64,000 nt of DNA from Taibaiella sp. (GTDB lineage Bacteria; Bacteroidota; Bacteroidia; Chitinophagales; Chitinophagaceae): assembly GCA_019739295.1 (NCBI GenBank), contig JAHHDV010000003.1, positions 36,842-100,841 on the forward strand. Reading direction: 5' to 3'. The notes under the pieces are model-generated. The model saw only the letters and a list, made by a program, of their open reading frames with translations, ran no database searches and was not told the DNA's origin. Positions 63,815 through 64,000 of the stretch are shown here, one piece after another. Every line of letters begins with the position of its first letter. Position 1 is the first letter of the stretch. The position numbers and the translations under genes are program-made.

Positions 63815-64000
63815 ATGATCACTCCTTCCAGCATTCAGGAAATAAGAGACCGTGCCGACATTCTGGATGTTGTCGGGCATTTTATTACCCTGAAGCGAAG
63901 AGGAACCAATTATATCGCCAATTGTCCCTTTCATAATGAGAAGACACCCAGCTTCAATGTGAATCCGTCCCGGGGCATCTTTAAATGCTTCGGCTGTGGC
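63815..64000 (+). CDS. dnaG: DNA primase DnaG, N-terminal part
   Basis: The first 62 residues of primase, which lays RNA primers for replication, lie at the window's end. The CHC2 zinc-binding domain is visible: SIQEIRDRADILDVVG, then the ligands in CPFHNEKTPSF and CFGCG. The gene runs off the end of the window, so the polymerase domain cannot be checked. ATG at 63815 fits the usual start of the family. Confidence 0.93.
   Translation, partial: MITPSSIQEIRDRADILDVVGHFITLKRRGTNYIANCPFHNEKTPSFNVNPSRGIFKCFGCG

Overview
The window comes from the chromosome of a member of the Bacteroidota, probably near the Saprospirales/Chitinophagales. Evidence for this is a fused lpxC-fabZ gene, the lipoprotein-type assembly factor TamL, a gliding-type C-terminal sorting domain on a secreted protein, DUF6089, DUF4290 and DUF4476 proteins, TonB-dependent uptake, and promoters of the TAnnTTTG type. 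Gene density is high, strands alternate in short operons, and I see no prophage, insertion sequence, tRNA, rRNA or CRISPR array.

Layout. 1-6400: end of a PDZ protein, a TrmH-type methylase divergent from tamL, small envelope genes and rocD. 6700-12000: lipid A operon (HD hydrolase, lpxD, lpxC-fabZ, lpxA, ABC ATPase). 12000-15400, minus strand: batB, batC, a biotin carrier protein and a DUF4476 protein. 15500-20700: ispD, an unknown secreted protein, a GT2 glycosyltransferase, a DnaQ-like exonuclease, a DUF1232 protein and ugd. 20800-24900: a two-component system next to a small operon it may control. 25000-31800: eno, queG, a CNNM/CBS membrane protein and clpB. 31800-33600: an ECF sigma factor with a membrane-anchored trypsin-like protease. 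33700-40500: truA, a HAD phosphatase, a His-rich protein, hldD, a DUF4290 protein, a methyltransferase and uppP. 40600-43300: DUF4625 lipoprotein plus TonB receptor. 43700-48200: a PSP1 protein, DUF6089 and etfBA. 48300-55100, minus strand: a ClC channel, htpG, DUF4105, and an alpha/beta-hydrolase joined in frame to asd. 55200-64000: a GNAT-nitrilase, pirin, a large secreted protein, an M17 aminopeptidase, manC, pyrH and the start of dnaG.

The genes serve mainly envelope building (LpxA/C/D, HldD, ManC, Ugd, UppP, TamL), central metabolism (Eno, EtfAB, Asd, RocD, IspD, PyrH), protein quality control (ClpB, HtpG) and regulation. About 25 of roughly 58 genes, many normally essential, are broken by one-base changes. 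Nearly all are one extra base, usually in an A or T run of 4-9. Removing that base restores a full-length family member each time. Sequencing error is the likeliest cause, so I give such genes as whole genes with the break noted. The most interesting observations are two pairs of 11-bp-spaced repeats upstream of the operon beside the two-component system, an inverted-repeat operator around the DUF4625/TonB promoter, the sigma/anti-sigma-protease pair, the hydrolase-Asd fusion, and promoters placed so close to start codons that leaderless mRNAs are expected.
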